Source: Leptolyngbya sp. PCC 7375
GTDB lineage: Bacteria; Cyanobacteriota; Cyanobacteriia; Phormidesmidales; Phormidesmidaceae
Assembly: GCF_000316115.1 (NCBI RefSeq)
Contig: NZ_JH993797.1
Coordinates: 1,474,486 to 1,538,485, forward strand
Direction: 5' to 3'
Length of the DNA stretch: 64,000 bases
Shown here piece by piece: positions 19,301-28,789 of this stretch. The first letter of the stretch is position 1. Each line of letters begins with the position of its first letter. The notes beneath the pieces are model-generated. The model was not told where the DNA came from. It searched no databases and saw only the letters and a list, made by a program, of their open reading frames with translations. The position numbers were made by a program, and so were the translations under genes.

Positions 19301-20389
19301 ATGACTCAGGCATCCATTGGCGTTGCTGTTATTGGCACAGGCTTTGGCCAAAAAATCCATATTCCAGGGTTTAAAGCTCACCATCGCACCGACGTGGTAG
19401 CGGTGTATCATCGCGATCGCAACCAAGCCCAAGCCATTGCCCAACACCATGGCATTCCCCATGGCTGTGACACCCTTGAGGAGGTTGTCTCCCTGCCCCA
19501 GGTTCAGGCCGTCAGTGTGGCGACTCCACCGTTTGCCCACCACCCCATGGCATCAGCGGTGCTAAAAGCGGGTAAACACCTACTGTTAGAAAAGCCCACC
19601 GCCCTTAATATTCAGGAAGCTCAAGAGCTCCATGCCCTAGCGCAACAGCATAATGTGGCCGCTGTCATGGACTTTGAGTTTCGATTTATCCCTGCCTGGC
19701 AACACTTAGCAGAACTTCTTCAAGCAGGCTACGTTGGGCAAAAGCGTCTCATTAAAATAGATTGGATTGCCGGTAGTCGAGCCAATCCTGAACGGGCTTG
19801 GAACTGGTATGCTCGCAAAGATCAAGGCGGTGGAGCATTGGGGTCCATTGGCTCCCATATGTTTGACTATGTTGACTGGTTGTTTGGGCCGGTCAAACGG
19901 TTATCCGCCAATCTGAGTACCACAATTACCCAGCGTCCTGATCCAGTATCGGGTGACTATAAGCCCGTTGATTCTGACGACACCTGCAGCATTAGCCTGG
20001 AGCTAGCCGATGGTACGCCTGTGCAGGTAACCCTGAGCGCTGTAGCCATGGCTGGGCGAGGGCACTGGGTTGAAGTCTATGGTGATCAGGGTACTTTGGT
20101 ACTCGGTAATGCCAACCAAAAAGATTACATCCATGGGTTTACACTGTCTGGTAGCCAAGCGGGTGAGCCCCTAACTGAGCTGGAAATTCCAGACCATCTT
20201 GCGTTTCCCAAACTCTACGATGATGGCAGGCTTGCGCCTTTTATACGGGTAGTGGATCACTGGGTATCATGTATTGATAAGCAACAATCTTTAGCTCCTT
20301 CTCTCGCAGAAGGTGTCTATTCACAATTACTGATGGATCTTACCCACCAGGCCCATCGTCAAAAAACTTGGCTAACAGTCCCCAATTAA
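19301..20389 (+). CDS. Gfo/Idh/MocA-family NAD(P)-dependent dehydrogenase
   Basis: The 362-residue protein has an N-terminal Rossmann fold (GVAVIGTGFGQKIHIPGF) and the family motif EKPTALN (catalytic Lys) near residue 97. The C-terminal Gfo/Idh/MocA sheet includes GGGALGSIGSHMFDYVDWLFG, where the His is a likely catalytic residue. Enzymes of this family oxidise or reduce sugars, inositols or biliverdin-like substrates; the substrate here cannot be told from sequence. Stand-alone gene. Confidence 0.9.
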   Translation: MTQASIGVAVIGTGFGQKIHIPGFKAHHRTDVVAVYHRDRNQAQAIAQHHGIPHGCDTLEEVVSLPQVQAVSVATPPFAHHPMASAVLKAGKHLLLEKPTALNIQEAQELHALAQQHNVAAVMDFEFRFIPAWQHLAELLQAGYVGQKRLIKIDWIAGSRANPERAWNWYARKDQGGGALGSIGSHMFDYVDWLFGPVKRLSANLSTTITQRPDPVSGDYKPVDSDDTCSISLELADGTPVQVTLSAVAMAGRGHWVEVYGDQGTLVLGNANQKDYIHGFTLSGSQAGEPLTELEIPDHLAFPKLYDDGRLAPFIRVVDHWVSCIDKQQSLAPSLAEGVYSQLLMDLTHQAHRQKTWLTVPN

Positions 20390-20616
20390 TTATTTCATTT
20401 ATCTACTGAAAATTGCTGAGGCATTGGGGCCAAAAGTATCTAGACAAGTCAGCTAAAGAATTCGATCATTACAAAAACGCATACTATCTATCTCTTTAGA
20501 TCATGGCTTGTCCCATGGCAACAATGACCTAACCAAACGGGATAACCCGTCACGTACTAAGTAATATACATTGATGATGATGCGTAGCTCGTTGAGGATA
20601 CAGGTCATCCACAGCC

Positions 20617-21426
20617 ATGTCGTCGCAACAATTTCCCATTAGTTCCGTACAAGCCCTCAGACGCTCGCTTAAGCAGCAACTGGTATTACCAGCTTGTGAA
20701 CATGCGCCCAGTGCTGTAGTTGCAGACGAGCCTGAGCCTGACTCACTAGCTACTTTAAGCAACTTGTTTCGCAAAGGGGGAATTGTCCATGCTGAAGGAT
20801 CAACGCCCAATGCCAATGGTCGATGGTTTATTAGTACCGCTGATGCGAGCACTGCCCTTAAAAATCTACCGGGCATTGCGCTCAAACCTGACTACTGCCT
20901 AGTTACCTATCTCTACCGTATTAGACGAGCCAATACTAACCATGGTGGTGCAGTTACCTGGGCTATGGCAAATGAACTGAGTACCACGTCCCATCTGGAA
21001 GCCGCCTTAGTCCTGGCTGGTGATCATAATACGCCTCCCTACCCGGAGGGGGCACTGCATAATTATATGAATGCCATAACCGGCAATTTCACACCGAGTT
21101 CCTTTTTAATTGCGTCTGTTCTACAGCGAGAATTGCAAGAATTTGGCCGCTGCGGTCGTTTCTACCGTTGGCATTATCATCGACTGATCGGCACTGTCCC
21201 CTCACAGCGGGACTGGCAGTGGCGTATGGATCAGCCTAAAACATTAACTCCAAGGGTACACAGCTTACCGAATGGGAAGTTTGCTGTTGAATTCTACACC
21301 TGCCGCATCGTGTCACCCATTGGTATCTTTCGCCATATTGACCGCTATGCAGGCAATTGCTATGTGGCCAAATCTAGTAATCAAGCGATCGCAGCAGCCA
21401 TGCAACGCACAGCAAAGTTAGTCTAA
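20617..21426 (+). CDS. Conserved protein of unknown function
   Basis: The 269-residue protein has no signal peptide or membrane segment. A polar N-terminus (about 55 residues) precedes a probably globular domain with FRKGGIVHAEGSTPNANGRW, YCLVTYLYRIRRANTNHGG, YRWHYHRLIGTVP and a C-terminal AVEFYTCRIVSPIGIFRHIDRY. I do not recognise a named family. The frame is clean and codon usage matches its neighbours, so it is a real gene. A hairpin at 21430–21471 follows directly. Confidence 0.7.
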   Translation: MSSQQFPISSVQALRRSLKQQLVLPACEHAPSAVVADEPEPDSLATLSNLFRKGGIVHAEGSTPNANGRWFISTADASTALKNLPGIALKPDYCLVTYLYRIRRANTNHGGAVTWAMANELSTTSHLEAALVLAGDHNTPPYPEGALHNYMNAITGNFTPSSFLIASVLQRELQEFGRCGRFYRWHYHRLIGTVPSQRDWQWRMDQPKTLTPRVHSLPNGKFAVEFYTCRIVSPIGIFRHIDRYAGNCYVAKSSNQAIAAAMQRTAKLV

Positions 21427-21429
21427 AAA

Positions 21430-21471
21430 AATGGCTGTTGAGTAGACCGTAATCATTGCTCAACAGCCATT
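21430..21471. terminator. Bidirectional-type terminator hairpin
   Basis: A perfect 13-bp stem (21430–21442 with 21459–21471), loop 16 nt, immediately after the stop at 21426. On the minus strand it is followed by a run of six T, so it would also end transcription coming leftward from the CPP1-like gene. Confidence 0.75.
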
Positions 21472-21608
21472 CTAACGTTCTAAATTTTCTGAGTTAGCCC
21501 CAGCTAACTTTCTAAGTTCGATAGTTATACCAAAGTTAGACCAAATCCGAATTCACTAAACCCGATTAAAAATGCACCATCTTATAGGGGCAATCCCTTG
21601 TCGGTTTG

Positions 21609-21721
21609 GCTGAGCGTTCGACTGAGCGGTTCGGCTGAGCGGTTCGGCTGAGCGGTTCGGCTGAGCTCACCGTCGAAGCCTCACCGTCGAAGCCTCACCG
21701 CCGAAGTCTCACCGTCGAAGC
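21609..21721. repeat. Two adjoining tandem arrays (13-bp and 14-bp units)
   Basis: About four copies of GCGGTTCGGCTGA (about 21612–21665, the first degenerate) are followed without a gap by four copies of CTCACCGTCGAAGC at 21666–21679, 21680–21693, 21694–21707 and 21708–21721. The third unit has two substitutions. The arrays lie between two convergent genes and have no long ORF. Confidence 0.85.
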
Positions 21722-21795
21722 CATGCCCTGCGATATCCGTTCCTATCAGTTGTTAGGATGCCTGATTAGACCTAAGCTTGACGCTGACATCAGCC

Positions 21796-22419
21796 CTACC
21801 GCAGAAAGCTACTGATAAACCACAAAAGTGTCATAGTCATGATCGCTACCACCGCATTTAGGCGCTCTGGTGTTAACCCCAGACTTTGCGGACCAATTAA
21901 GCTAATCATCAACAGCCCCAGCAAAACACCCACTAGTAAACCGCCAGCTGCAAACCCAAACGAACGCCAGAACTTACGCTCTTTGCGATTGAGAAAGTAA
22001 ATAGTTGCTGCCACGGAGAAACCCAAGGCAGTCGCCGCACTATTGGCTGAAAACCACCCGAGGGCTGCTAACGCTAAAAACGTGACCGATGGCCATAAAA
22101 TATCGTCCCGACTTGGAGTATCCAGCCAGTCCTGAAGCCAACTAGGAGGCTGGGGCGCAGGCAAAGATACCTTAGATGACGATGACGATGACTCAGCTGC
22201 TTTTTCAGCAAACCGAATTCGGTCAGGTACCTTAATTTTGCCTTCTTGCCGCATTCGCAGCCGTTCCATCAAAATGGCGTCGTAGGCAGCCTCAATGGCC
22301 TCCTTTTGTTGGGGATTGTTTTCATCACACTCTTCTAAAAGTCGCTTACGCGCAACCTGCACTTCTTCAAAGGAGGAGGACTCATCTAATCCCAACGTTT
22401 TGTAGTTGCTCTCATTCAT
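21796..22419 (-). CDS. CPP1-like protein (J-like domain, DUF3353 family)
   Basis: The 207-residue protein begins with a degenerate J-like domain (YKTLGLDESSSFEEVQVARKRLLEEC…AIEAAYDAILMERLRMRQEGKI), a form lacking the HPD motif. A serine/proline linker and three or four membrane helices follow (ILWPSVTFLALAALGWF, ALGFSVAATIYFLN, FGFAAGGLLVGVLLGLLMI, VVAIMTMTLLWFISSF). This is the layout of CPP1, which in plants stabilises protochlorophyllide oxidoreductase. A role as thylakoid or plasma-membrane chaperone is inferred from the family. Confidence 0.88.
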   Translation of the reverse strand: MNESNYKTLGLDESSSFEEVQVARKRLLEECDENNPQQKEAIEAAYDAILMERLRMRQEGKIKVPDRIRFAEKAAESSSSSSKVSLPAPQPPSWLQDWLDTPSRDDILWPSVTFLALAALGWFSANSAATALGFSVAATIYFLNRKERKFWRSFGFAAGGLLVGVLLGLLMISLIGPQSLGLTPERLNAVVAIMTMTLLWFISSFLR

Positions 22420-23065
22420 TTCGACACCTGATATGTACGGTGGCCATTACGACGATTACAAATAGTGATATGACGTACACCTGTGGCAAATAGTGCACTG
22501 TACATCAAAACACCATTGCCAACTGGCACCATTGCCAATAATAACTATCAGTTTAACCATCCTGAAAAAAAAACAAGCTGAGGATGACAGAAATGTCAGA
22601 TAACTTTTTAGAAGTTTCTTTGTCTACAACGGTCGCATCCTTATAATGACTGGCAACTACGGTATCTATCAACTACGGTACCTATATTGAGAACTGGTGC
22701 ATATGCTGATGATGCACTGCTCACATTCCCAACCGATAGGTTCAATATATTTCAATAAACTTATAGGTGTGGCTGTTTATAGTGCCAATTGACCAGCTGT
22801 TTTTAGCAGAATTCTTTGATAAGGTGTGGAAGCTCTGTAAAACTTCTCTGAAGTTATTGAAAACTTGTGAAATAGGACTTTAGACGTGCTTTCACGGGCA
22901 GTCTAAATCTTACTAGGATTTATGCCGTTGCTGATTTGTAGAATGAATCGATCTAGAATGGGTGCCGTTTGTCAGACCTTCTCAGATTAAAGTCTTTCTG
23001 GGATTAGCAACGTCAGATTTATTTTTACCTTTTTACCTAGATTCGTATTTTTTGGTGTAAGGATT
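22420..23065. other. Long intergenic region upstream of response regulator
   Basis: 646 bp between divergently transcribed genes. It contains an imperfect tandem repeat (CAACTACGGTATCTAT then CAACTACGGTACCTAT, about 22650–22685) and AT-rich sequence toward the regulator. No ORF or recognised RNA. Promoters for both flanking genes are expected here. Confidence 0.5.
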
Positions 23066-23788
23066 ATGACCACGGCCTCTGCCAAAATTTTAGTTGTTGA
23101 CGACGACCCAGCCATTCGCAATCTTATTCACAGATTTTTAGCGAAGCAGACCTATGAAATGGAGTCTGCTGAGGATGGGAAGCATGCTCTGGCTGTGTTT
23201 GAACAGTTCAATCCAGATTTAGTCATCTTGGATGTTAATTTACCCGATGCCAATGGCTACGACCTGTGTAAAGAGATGCAATCACGCACAGGTGTTTTTG
23301 TATTGATGCTTACCAGTCGTACCGATGAATCAGATAAGATTCATGGTTTCAATCAAGGGGCTGATGATTACATTACTAAGCCATTTAGCTTAGGTGAACT
23401 TGAGGTACGGGTCGGGGCAATTCTCAAGCGTCAGCGACCAGTGACAGCGGCTGAGCAGCAATGTCTCACCTTCAACTCCCTGGCCATTGATCCAATCCGC
23501 CGAGAGGTCACCCTTGAAAGCCAGTTGGTTCCCTTAACGGCGTTGGAATTCGACCTACTGCACTTCCTTGCTAGCCATCCTGGCCGAGTATGGCGGCGTA
23601 CCGAACTGATTCAAAAAGTTTGGGACTATGAATATGTGGGCGATCAGCGAGTTGTGGATGTCCATATTGGTCAGATTCGCAAAAAAATTGAGATTGATAC
23701 CAATCAGCCCACATTGATTCAAACTGTTCGTGGCGTTGGCTATAAGTTTGAGCCTCCTGCAACCGGCGCTGAGGTAGCTGAAGGATAA
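23066..23788 (+). CDS. OmpR/PhoB-family response regulator
   Basis: The 240-residue two-component regulator has an N-terminal receiver domain. The acidic pocket is Asp12–Asp14, the phosphoacceptor Asp56 (LVILDVNLP), the switch Thr83 and Lys105 (YITKPF). A C-terminal winged helix ends in VVDVHIGQIRKKIE and TVRGVGYKF, the OmpR-type DNA-recognition and wing elements. No histidine kinase gene is adjacent, so it is an orphan in this window. It differs clearly from RpaA and RpaB at the receiver surface; no gene symbol is justified. A hairpin near 23865–23893 follows. Confidence 0.92.
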   Translation: MTTASAKILVVDDDPAIRNLIHRFLAKQTYEMESAEDGKHALAVFEQFNPDLVILDVNLPDANGYDLCKEMQSRTGVFVLMLTSRTDESDKIHGFNQGADDYITKPFSLGELEVRVGAILKRQRPVTAAEQQCLTFNSLAIDPIRREVTLESQLVPLTALEFDLLHFLASHPGRVWRRTELIQKVWDYEYVGDQRVVDVHIGQIRKKIEIDTNQPTLIQTVRGVGYKFEPPATGAEVAEG

Positions 23789-23864
23789 AAACATGGGGGT
23801 GGGCCTCTTGTTACGCCAAGGCTTAATCCACTCCCCATTCTCGCTAATTTTTGACATCACCTTT

Positions 23865-23893
23865 GAAGGCTACAGAATTGCTCTGTAGCCTTC
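23865..23893 (+). terminator. Hairpin downstream of response regulator
   Basis: A perfect 11-bp stem (23865–23875 with 23883–23893), 7-nt loop, then ATTTATT. Plausible but weak terminator. The rest of 23894–24090 is pyrimidine-rich low-complexity DNA (CCCCATT-type repeats). Confidence 0.5.
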
Positions 23894-24090
23894 ATTTATT
23901 CATATACATTTCTATATCTTCTTTCTATATCTTCTATTTATATGGGTCTCTATGATCACCTACACCCTGCCCTAGGGTAGCGAACTCCCCATTCTCCACT
24001 CCCCATTTCCCCATTTCCCCCATTCCCAAAAAAAGCCTCCGCAAAGCGAAGGCCATGGACGTGCACTCAAGGAAATGGTTTAGGAGCCGC

Positions 24091-25413
24091 CTACTGCTCT
24101 ACCTTCGCTACAGGTTTAGCTGTAGGCTTGGCGGAGCGGCTAGTGTTACGAAGTTTCCAGGCACTCGATACAATTTGACTCCAACGGCGCTGTACTCGTT
24201 TTGGAGTCCACCCCAGCTGCTGGGCAATATCAGCATCTGAAGGAGTAGACCGCTGGGGATCTTGCATTTGTTGCTGCTTGAGTGCTAGCAGATGCTGTTG
24301 GTCAGCGGTTAGCTCAGCGGTAAATGCGGTCCACTCTTTGGGGGACAACCCGAGGTTTTTATCTAGATCAGCCCCTAACCACTGGTGAACCAATTCCCAG
24401 TTGTGAGACTGGGCAAATTTTTCCACATGGTACTTAAAGCGCTGTTGTAGATAGTCACGCTGCCGTGGTGTCAGACCGAGCACTTCATCAATTTCAGAAG
24501 CAGCCATGTCTTGTAGACGTAGTGCTAAATAGTCGATGCAGGCGGACTGATCCTGGTCTTCGAGATACTCCACTAGTTCGCGGATGATGCGATCGCGTAG
24601 CACCGACTCAGCAGGGTCAGTGACATCGGCCACCATTTGCTCGCGAATTTGCTGTAGTGCTGAAGAACGGGAATCGGCATCATCACTCTTCGGTGAATCA
24701 ACGGCCATTTCAATATCAACACAGGTCTCAGCGGGTAGACGTTTGGCAAAGCTTTGGGCCCGTAGAACCAAGAGCTGCTGGTTGTAACAACCCGGTAGAG
24801 AAATTCGACGCTTTGCGTACTGCTCAGTGAAGGCCATATATTCAGCCAACTCCAGGCGAGTTCTAGGCGTGTAGTCAGCTTCGAGGTGATTTTCCCGACG
24901 AAATGCCTTAAGTACTTCGATGTAGAAGCCTTGGAGGAAATCCTCTAGTAGATTGCAGCGTCCCTGGAAACCTAGCTGAGTTTTAGCCGGAGCAATGTAA
25001 CGATATGCGATCGCACTCAGTCGACTTTGTAGTTCCACCCGACCCTGGCGAGAGCCTAGACGGTAGTACTCCAAATACTTCTGAATCCGGTTCTCCGCTA
25101 GGGAGTGTTGCCAAGCATTAACTTCACCAGAGGCTTGAATTCGGTCGCTTTTGCGGCAAATACGAGCCACTTCGATAGCCAAACGGTTGGCCACAGCATT
25201 GACAGTACGCGTACTGCCTTTAACCTGCTCTTGAATTAGTTGAACCAAAAAACTGACCAGGGCCTGATCAACAGGACACAGTTCATTTTCATGGTTTGCA
25301 TTCACAGTGTCGTCCTTAGTTGACCGGATAGAGCCAGCCGTGGGATGAAGAACGACGTTATTAGATGGCTTAGTTAGGTTTAATACGTTTGTAGCGGTAG
25401 ATTGAGCTTTCAT
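24091..25413 (-). CDS. hetZ: HetZ-family protein
   Basis: The 440-residue protein matches what I recall of HetZ, a DNA-binding regulator needed early in heterocyst differentiation in Anabaena but present in many cyanobacteria without heterocysts. Diagnostic stretches are LEYYRLGSRQGRVELQSRLS, EDFLQGFYIEVLKAFRREN, ELAEYMAFTEQYAKRRISLP and LGLTPRQRDYLQQRFKYHV. The C-terminal half (LTADQQHLLALKQQQ…IAQQLGWTPKRVQRRW) looks like a sigma-region-4-like helix-turn-helix. The first ~45 residues are non-conserved and the true start may be internal. No patU gene is seen upstream. Confidence 0.75.
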   Translation of the reverse strand: MKAQSTATNVLNLTKPSNNVVLHPTAGSIRSTKDDTVNANHENELCPVDQALVSFLVQLIQEQVKGSTRTVNAVANRLAIEVARICRKSDRIQASGEVNAWQHSLAENRIQKYLEYYRLGSRQGRVELQSRLSAIAYRYIAPAKTQLGFQGRCNLLEDFLQGFYIEVLKAFRRENHLEADYTPRTRLELAEYMAFTEQYAKRRISLPGCYNQQLLVLRAQSFAKRLPAETCVDIEMAVDSPKSDDADSRSSALQQIREQMVADVTDPAESVLRDRIIRELVEYLEDQDQSACIDYLALRLQDMAASEIDEVLGLTPRQRDYLQQRFKYHVEKFAQSHNWELVHQWLGADLDKNLGLSPKEWTAFTAELTADQQHLLALKQQQMQDPQRSTPSDADIAQQLGWTPKRVQRRWSQIVSSAWKLRNTSRSAKPTAKPVAKVEQ

Positions 25414-25963
25414 AATTCCCTTAGTGATGCACGCCCCTACAATTCGAGGAGCTGTTCAATTGGCAGTTGGAGCTGTAGGCCTGTCCGCTAGTGGACAGTT
25501 TCACTGTAAAGGGACTCAATCTGGAACCTAAACGTCAGTGTGTCACTATCCAAACCAAATTGCCAAAAAGTCTGCTGAAAGACTGAATGCTGCTCGAAAG
25601 AATGGGGCATCAATAACTCTAAAATACTTACTGTGTAATCATTTGGTAGATAGCTCGAACGAGATGACACACGCGTGAAGGCAATGTCCTTGACTGTGAC
25701 AGTTGAGTAGATAGTCTATCCCGTAAGTCCATTTTTAACCTTGTGACAGTTGCATGAGATTGACATGAGATTTATGGGTTTCTATCCATTAATCTCAATA
25801 CATCAACAACAATTGATGAACCGCCGAATATTCTAATAGTTCCCTGACGTATTGCACTATTTAATAGCTACGTTAATGTCTGAGCCTGTCCGGTGTTTTT
25901 ACAGGAGGCCTGGATGAAGTGTATGTAGGGAAATTTGGCGCTCAGGGGAGATTCCGTAAAGCT
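25414..25963. other. Intergenic region between hetZ and larC
   Basis: 550 bp between divergent genes; probable promoter region for both. A 60-codon minus-strand frame (25488–25670) lacks an RBS and recognisable features and is not called. No repeat or RNA recognised. Confidence 0.5.
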
Positions 25964-27385
25964 ATGGAAAAGATCGCTTATTTCGATTGTCCAACGGGCA
26001 TTGCTGGCAATATGTGCCTCGGTGCAATTTTGGCGGCAGGGATGCCTTTAGACAATTTGTTGGATCAGCTCAAACGCCTGGGTTTAGAGGATGAGTATGA
26101 ATTTACAGTGACTCAGGTGAGGCGTCAGGAACAAGCGGCGACCGCAGTTACGATCAGTTTGAACAGTGACGCTGTCCATGGTCATCGCCATTTACCTGAG
26201 ATAGAGAACTTGATCCGTCAGGCCCACTTGCCCACTCGGGTAGTGGACTGGAGCCTGGCTATTTTTCGAGAATTGGCCGCCGCTGAAGCTGCCGTCCATG
26301 GCATTCCTGCAGAGCAGGTGCATTTCCATGAGGTGGGTGCTACGGATGCCCTGATCGATGTGGTAGGGACCTGTTTAGGCCTGGATTGGCTAGGTGTGGA
26401 CCGGGTGGTCTGTTCGCCTTTACCGGTAGGTGGCGGCACTGTCAGGGCAGCCCATGGTCGATTACCGGTACCTGCTCCCGCTGTTTTGGAACTGCTCCGC
26501 CGTGCTCAAGCGCCTATTTATAGCAATGGTATTGACAAAGAATTGGTTACACCGACTGGAGCTGCGATCGCAACCACCCTCAGTGATGCCTTTGGTCCTC
26601 CCCCTACCATGACCTTAAATCAGGTGGGCTTAGGGGCAGGCAGCCATGACTTACCCATTCCCAATATTTTGCGGTTATGGATTGGCACCGGAGCGCAGCC
26701 ATGGACAACCGACCATGGAGCCCACAAATCAGCCCATAGCCATGACCAGCCCACAGCCCCTCAGCCCACAGCCCCTCAGCCCACAGCCCCTCAGCCCACA
26801 GCCCCTCAGCCCACAGCCCATTCCCATGCAGAGCACCAGCAGTCGGCCCCTGAGCATGGGCATCAGCAAACTATTCCTGGCTATTGTGAAGCTATTGTGG
26901 AGCTACAAACCCAGCTGGATGACTTAACTCCCCAGGCTATCGGTTATCTATATGACGGTTTGTTTAAGGCTGGTGCCCTGGATGTATTTACCCAAGCCAT
27001 TGGCATGAAAAAAAATCGTCCGGGCATTTTATTAACGGTTATTTGTGCCGAAGCCGATGCTACAGCCTGTCAGTCTTTGCTGTTTTCAGAAACGACGACG
27101 TTGGGCATTCGCAGCCATGGGCAGCAACGTCAGACGCTCTATCGGTCCTGGCAATCCATTACAACTGACTACGGTCCGGTGCAGGTTAAAGCGGGACTCG
27201 CTACCCCCAATGGCCCAGTTGTTAATCTACAGCCTGAGTATGAAACCTGTGCTCAGCTTGCTCGCCAACATTCCATCGGCTGGAAGCAAGTTCAGTGGGC
27301 TGCCATTGCCGCTGCCCAATCAATATATCAGGATGAATATAGGGCTGCGGAATGGGACCACTCACCCACTCACCTCACCCGATGA
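25964..27385 (+). CDS. larC: Nickel-pincer cofactor biosynthesis protein LarC
   Basis: LarC inserts nickel into the pyridinium dithiocarboxylate cofactor of lactate racemase-type enzymes. The 473-residue protein has MEKIAYFDCPTGIAGNM at the start, EQVHFHEVGATDALIDVVG and CSPLPVGGGTVRAAHGRLPVPAPA in the first half, and the MKKNRPGILLTVIC and TTLGIR motifs in the second. The two halves are fused in one frame. Between them is a His-rich linker (about residues 246–305) containing a PTAPQ tandem repeat. ATG 25964 is preceded by AGGGGAG and preferred to the GTG at 25919. No larA, larB or larE lies in the window. Confidence 0.92.
   Translation: MEKIAYFDCPTGIAGNMCLGAILAAGMPLDNLLDQLKRLGLEDEYEFTVTQVRRQEQAATAVTISLNSDAVHGHRHLPEIENLIRQAHLPTRVVDWSLAIFRELAAAEAAVHGIPAEQVHFHEVGATDALIDVVGTCLGLDWLGVDRVVCSPLPVGGGTVRAAHGRLPVPAPAVLELLRRAQAPIYSNGIDKELVTPTGAAIATTLSDAFGPPPTMTLNQVGLGAGSHDLPIPNILRLWIGTGAQPWTTDHGAHKSAHSHDQPTAPQPTAPQPTAPQPTAPQPTAHSHAEHQQSAPEHGHQQTIPGYCEAIVELQTQLDDLTPQAIGYLYDGLFKAGALDVFTQAIGMKKNRPGILLTVICAEADATACQSLLFSETTTLGIRSHGQQRQTLYRSWQSITTDYGPVQVKAGLATPNGPVVNLQPEYETCAQLARQHSIGWKQVQWAAIAAAQSIYQDEYRAAEWDHSPTHLTR
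26748..26821 (+). repeat. 15-bp tandem repeat inside larC
   Basis: Four perfect 15-bp units plus a partial fifth, encoding Gln-Pro-Thr-Ala-Pro repeats within the His-rich linker. The unit length preserves frame. Confidence 0.9.
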
Positions 27386-27415
27386 ACCAAGGAATATCAT
27401 CAGGAGTCTGGGTAC

Positions 27416-28765
27416 CTAGCTGATGCCATTAACATCCTCTGATGCATGATGGACAGGTGCCCAATGCAACTCTCGCATCATTTGAGAAAAGATGCGATAT
27501 TCCTCCAATGAGGCTGTTTCTGGATTACTGGCCTGGGCACCATCCTGCTGAACTTGCACCAAGTTGTACTGCACGTCGCTGCCGCAGATAGCTAAGGTGA
27601 CCCCGTATATCTCTAAAAAGTTAATGATCCACTGACACTCTTCCCGAGGAAATTGCTCGTAGTAACGAATTAGATCAGCAATTCGAGCATCCAAATATGG
27701 ATGGGAACTGGGAGAAATCAACAGCAGCTTCAACAGCACGATTGCCAACGTCAGGGGGCGACCATTCGTTAATAACAAACTAAAAAGAGATGACGGAGTT
27801 TCTTCGTCCTCCGTCATCAGGTAGTCAATCACTCGATTGCTTGTCAGCAAGGCCAAGGAAGCGTCCAATGGCTGATGATTAAACTTGACGTATAAGCCAT
27901 TTAGCTTATTTTGCAACCGGGTTTCAAGGGTCACTACAAAGTCAGTTTTAATGGCAGAAAAGAGCAGGTATTCAACCAGACTATTTTTGTAGCTGCCGTA
28001 GGTTAGCCCTTGGGTTTGCTGATGGAAAATTCGAGCCAAGTTGCGGTGGCTAAACATGCCACGCTTGGCAACAAGGGCTCTAATCACCCGTAAAGCACTG
28101 TCTCCCAGCATAGTCGGATTAACTCGACGCTCTCGTTGAGCAGTAGGTTTTGGAAAATGTGCTGTATACATGGCCAAATCAAACTTGAACTTGTCTCTCA
28201 GTCGCTGAGATAAAGCTCTGGCCGCTTCCCGCTGTTCTAACGGGTTACTGGTGTCTATATACTGGGGTGCCAGTAAATAGGCCGTATAACGCCTCGACCA
28301 ATGGGGGGCCTCATTACTAAACCGGTTTTGAACAAAAAGCTTAAGGTCTTTAAAGTCTTCACTATCAACGAAGGACTGTAACCAATGCCGCAACCGCTTG
28401 ATGGTGGGTGAAAGGGATACCTTACGAATTGTCGGGTCAGTAAACAGTTGAATAAGGCTTCGAATAGCCCCATACTCGCGGGCCACTTCCCAATTATTAA
28501 TTAAGATATAGCAGGAACGCTTAAGCGTGTTGTGGAATTCCTGCTTATTATTCGAAAATAGAATGGAATACAACGCAGGAGCAGTATTTGTACTTACCGT
28601 TTCTTGATGTTGCAGAAATAGGCCCCTAAATTCTTCGAGCACATCAGTTGAAGGCCAATCTTTAACAATTTCTAGCAGGAAGTCATAAATTGTCTGCTGG
28701 GCCTGCTGAACGTCTTGATTTCGACGCCTGGGATTAAACGAATCAGAAACTCTATCAACAACCAT
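27416..28765 (-). CDS. Conserved cyanobacterial protein of unknown function
   Basis: The protein is largely alpha-helical (449 residues from ATG 28765; an upstream in-frame Met lies at 28789). It has no signal peptide or membrane helix, and no catalytic motif is evident. Segments such as WEVAREYGAIRSLIQLF, RRYTAYLLAPQYIDTSNP and LTYGSYKNSLVEYLLFS look conserved and may form a helical-repeat scaffold. It is convergent with larC, with a 30-bp gap between stops. I do not recognise a named family. Confidence 0.7.
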   Translation of the reverse strand: MVVDRVSDSFNPRRRNQDVQQAQQTIYDFLLEIVKDWPSTDVLEEFRGLFLQHQETVSTNTAPALYSILFSNNKQEFHNTLKRSCYILINNWEVAREYGAIRSLIQLFTDPTIRKVSLSPTIKRLRHWLQSFVDSEDFKDLKLFVQNRFSNEAPHWSRRYTAYLLAPQYIDTSNPLEQREAARALSQRLRDKFKFDLAMYTAHFPKPTAQRERRVNPTMLGDSALRVIRALVAKRGMFSHRNLARIFHQQTQGLTYGSYKNSLVEYLLFSAIKTDFVVTLETRLQNKLNGLYVKFNHQPLDASLALLTSNRVIDYLMTEDEETPSSLFSLLLTNGRPLTLAIVLLKLLLISPSSHPYLDARIADLIRYYEQFPREECQWIINFLEIYGVTLAICGSDVQYNLVQVQQDGAQASNPETASLEEYRIFSQMMRELHWAPVHHASEDVNGIS

Positions 28766-28789
28766 GTAAGTTACTGGTATACAGGGCAA

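Noticed and set aside
25488..25670. 60-codon minus-strand frame between hetZ and larC
   Set aside because: No RBS, no recognisable motif and no support beyond being open.
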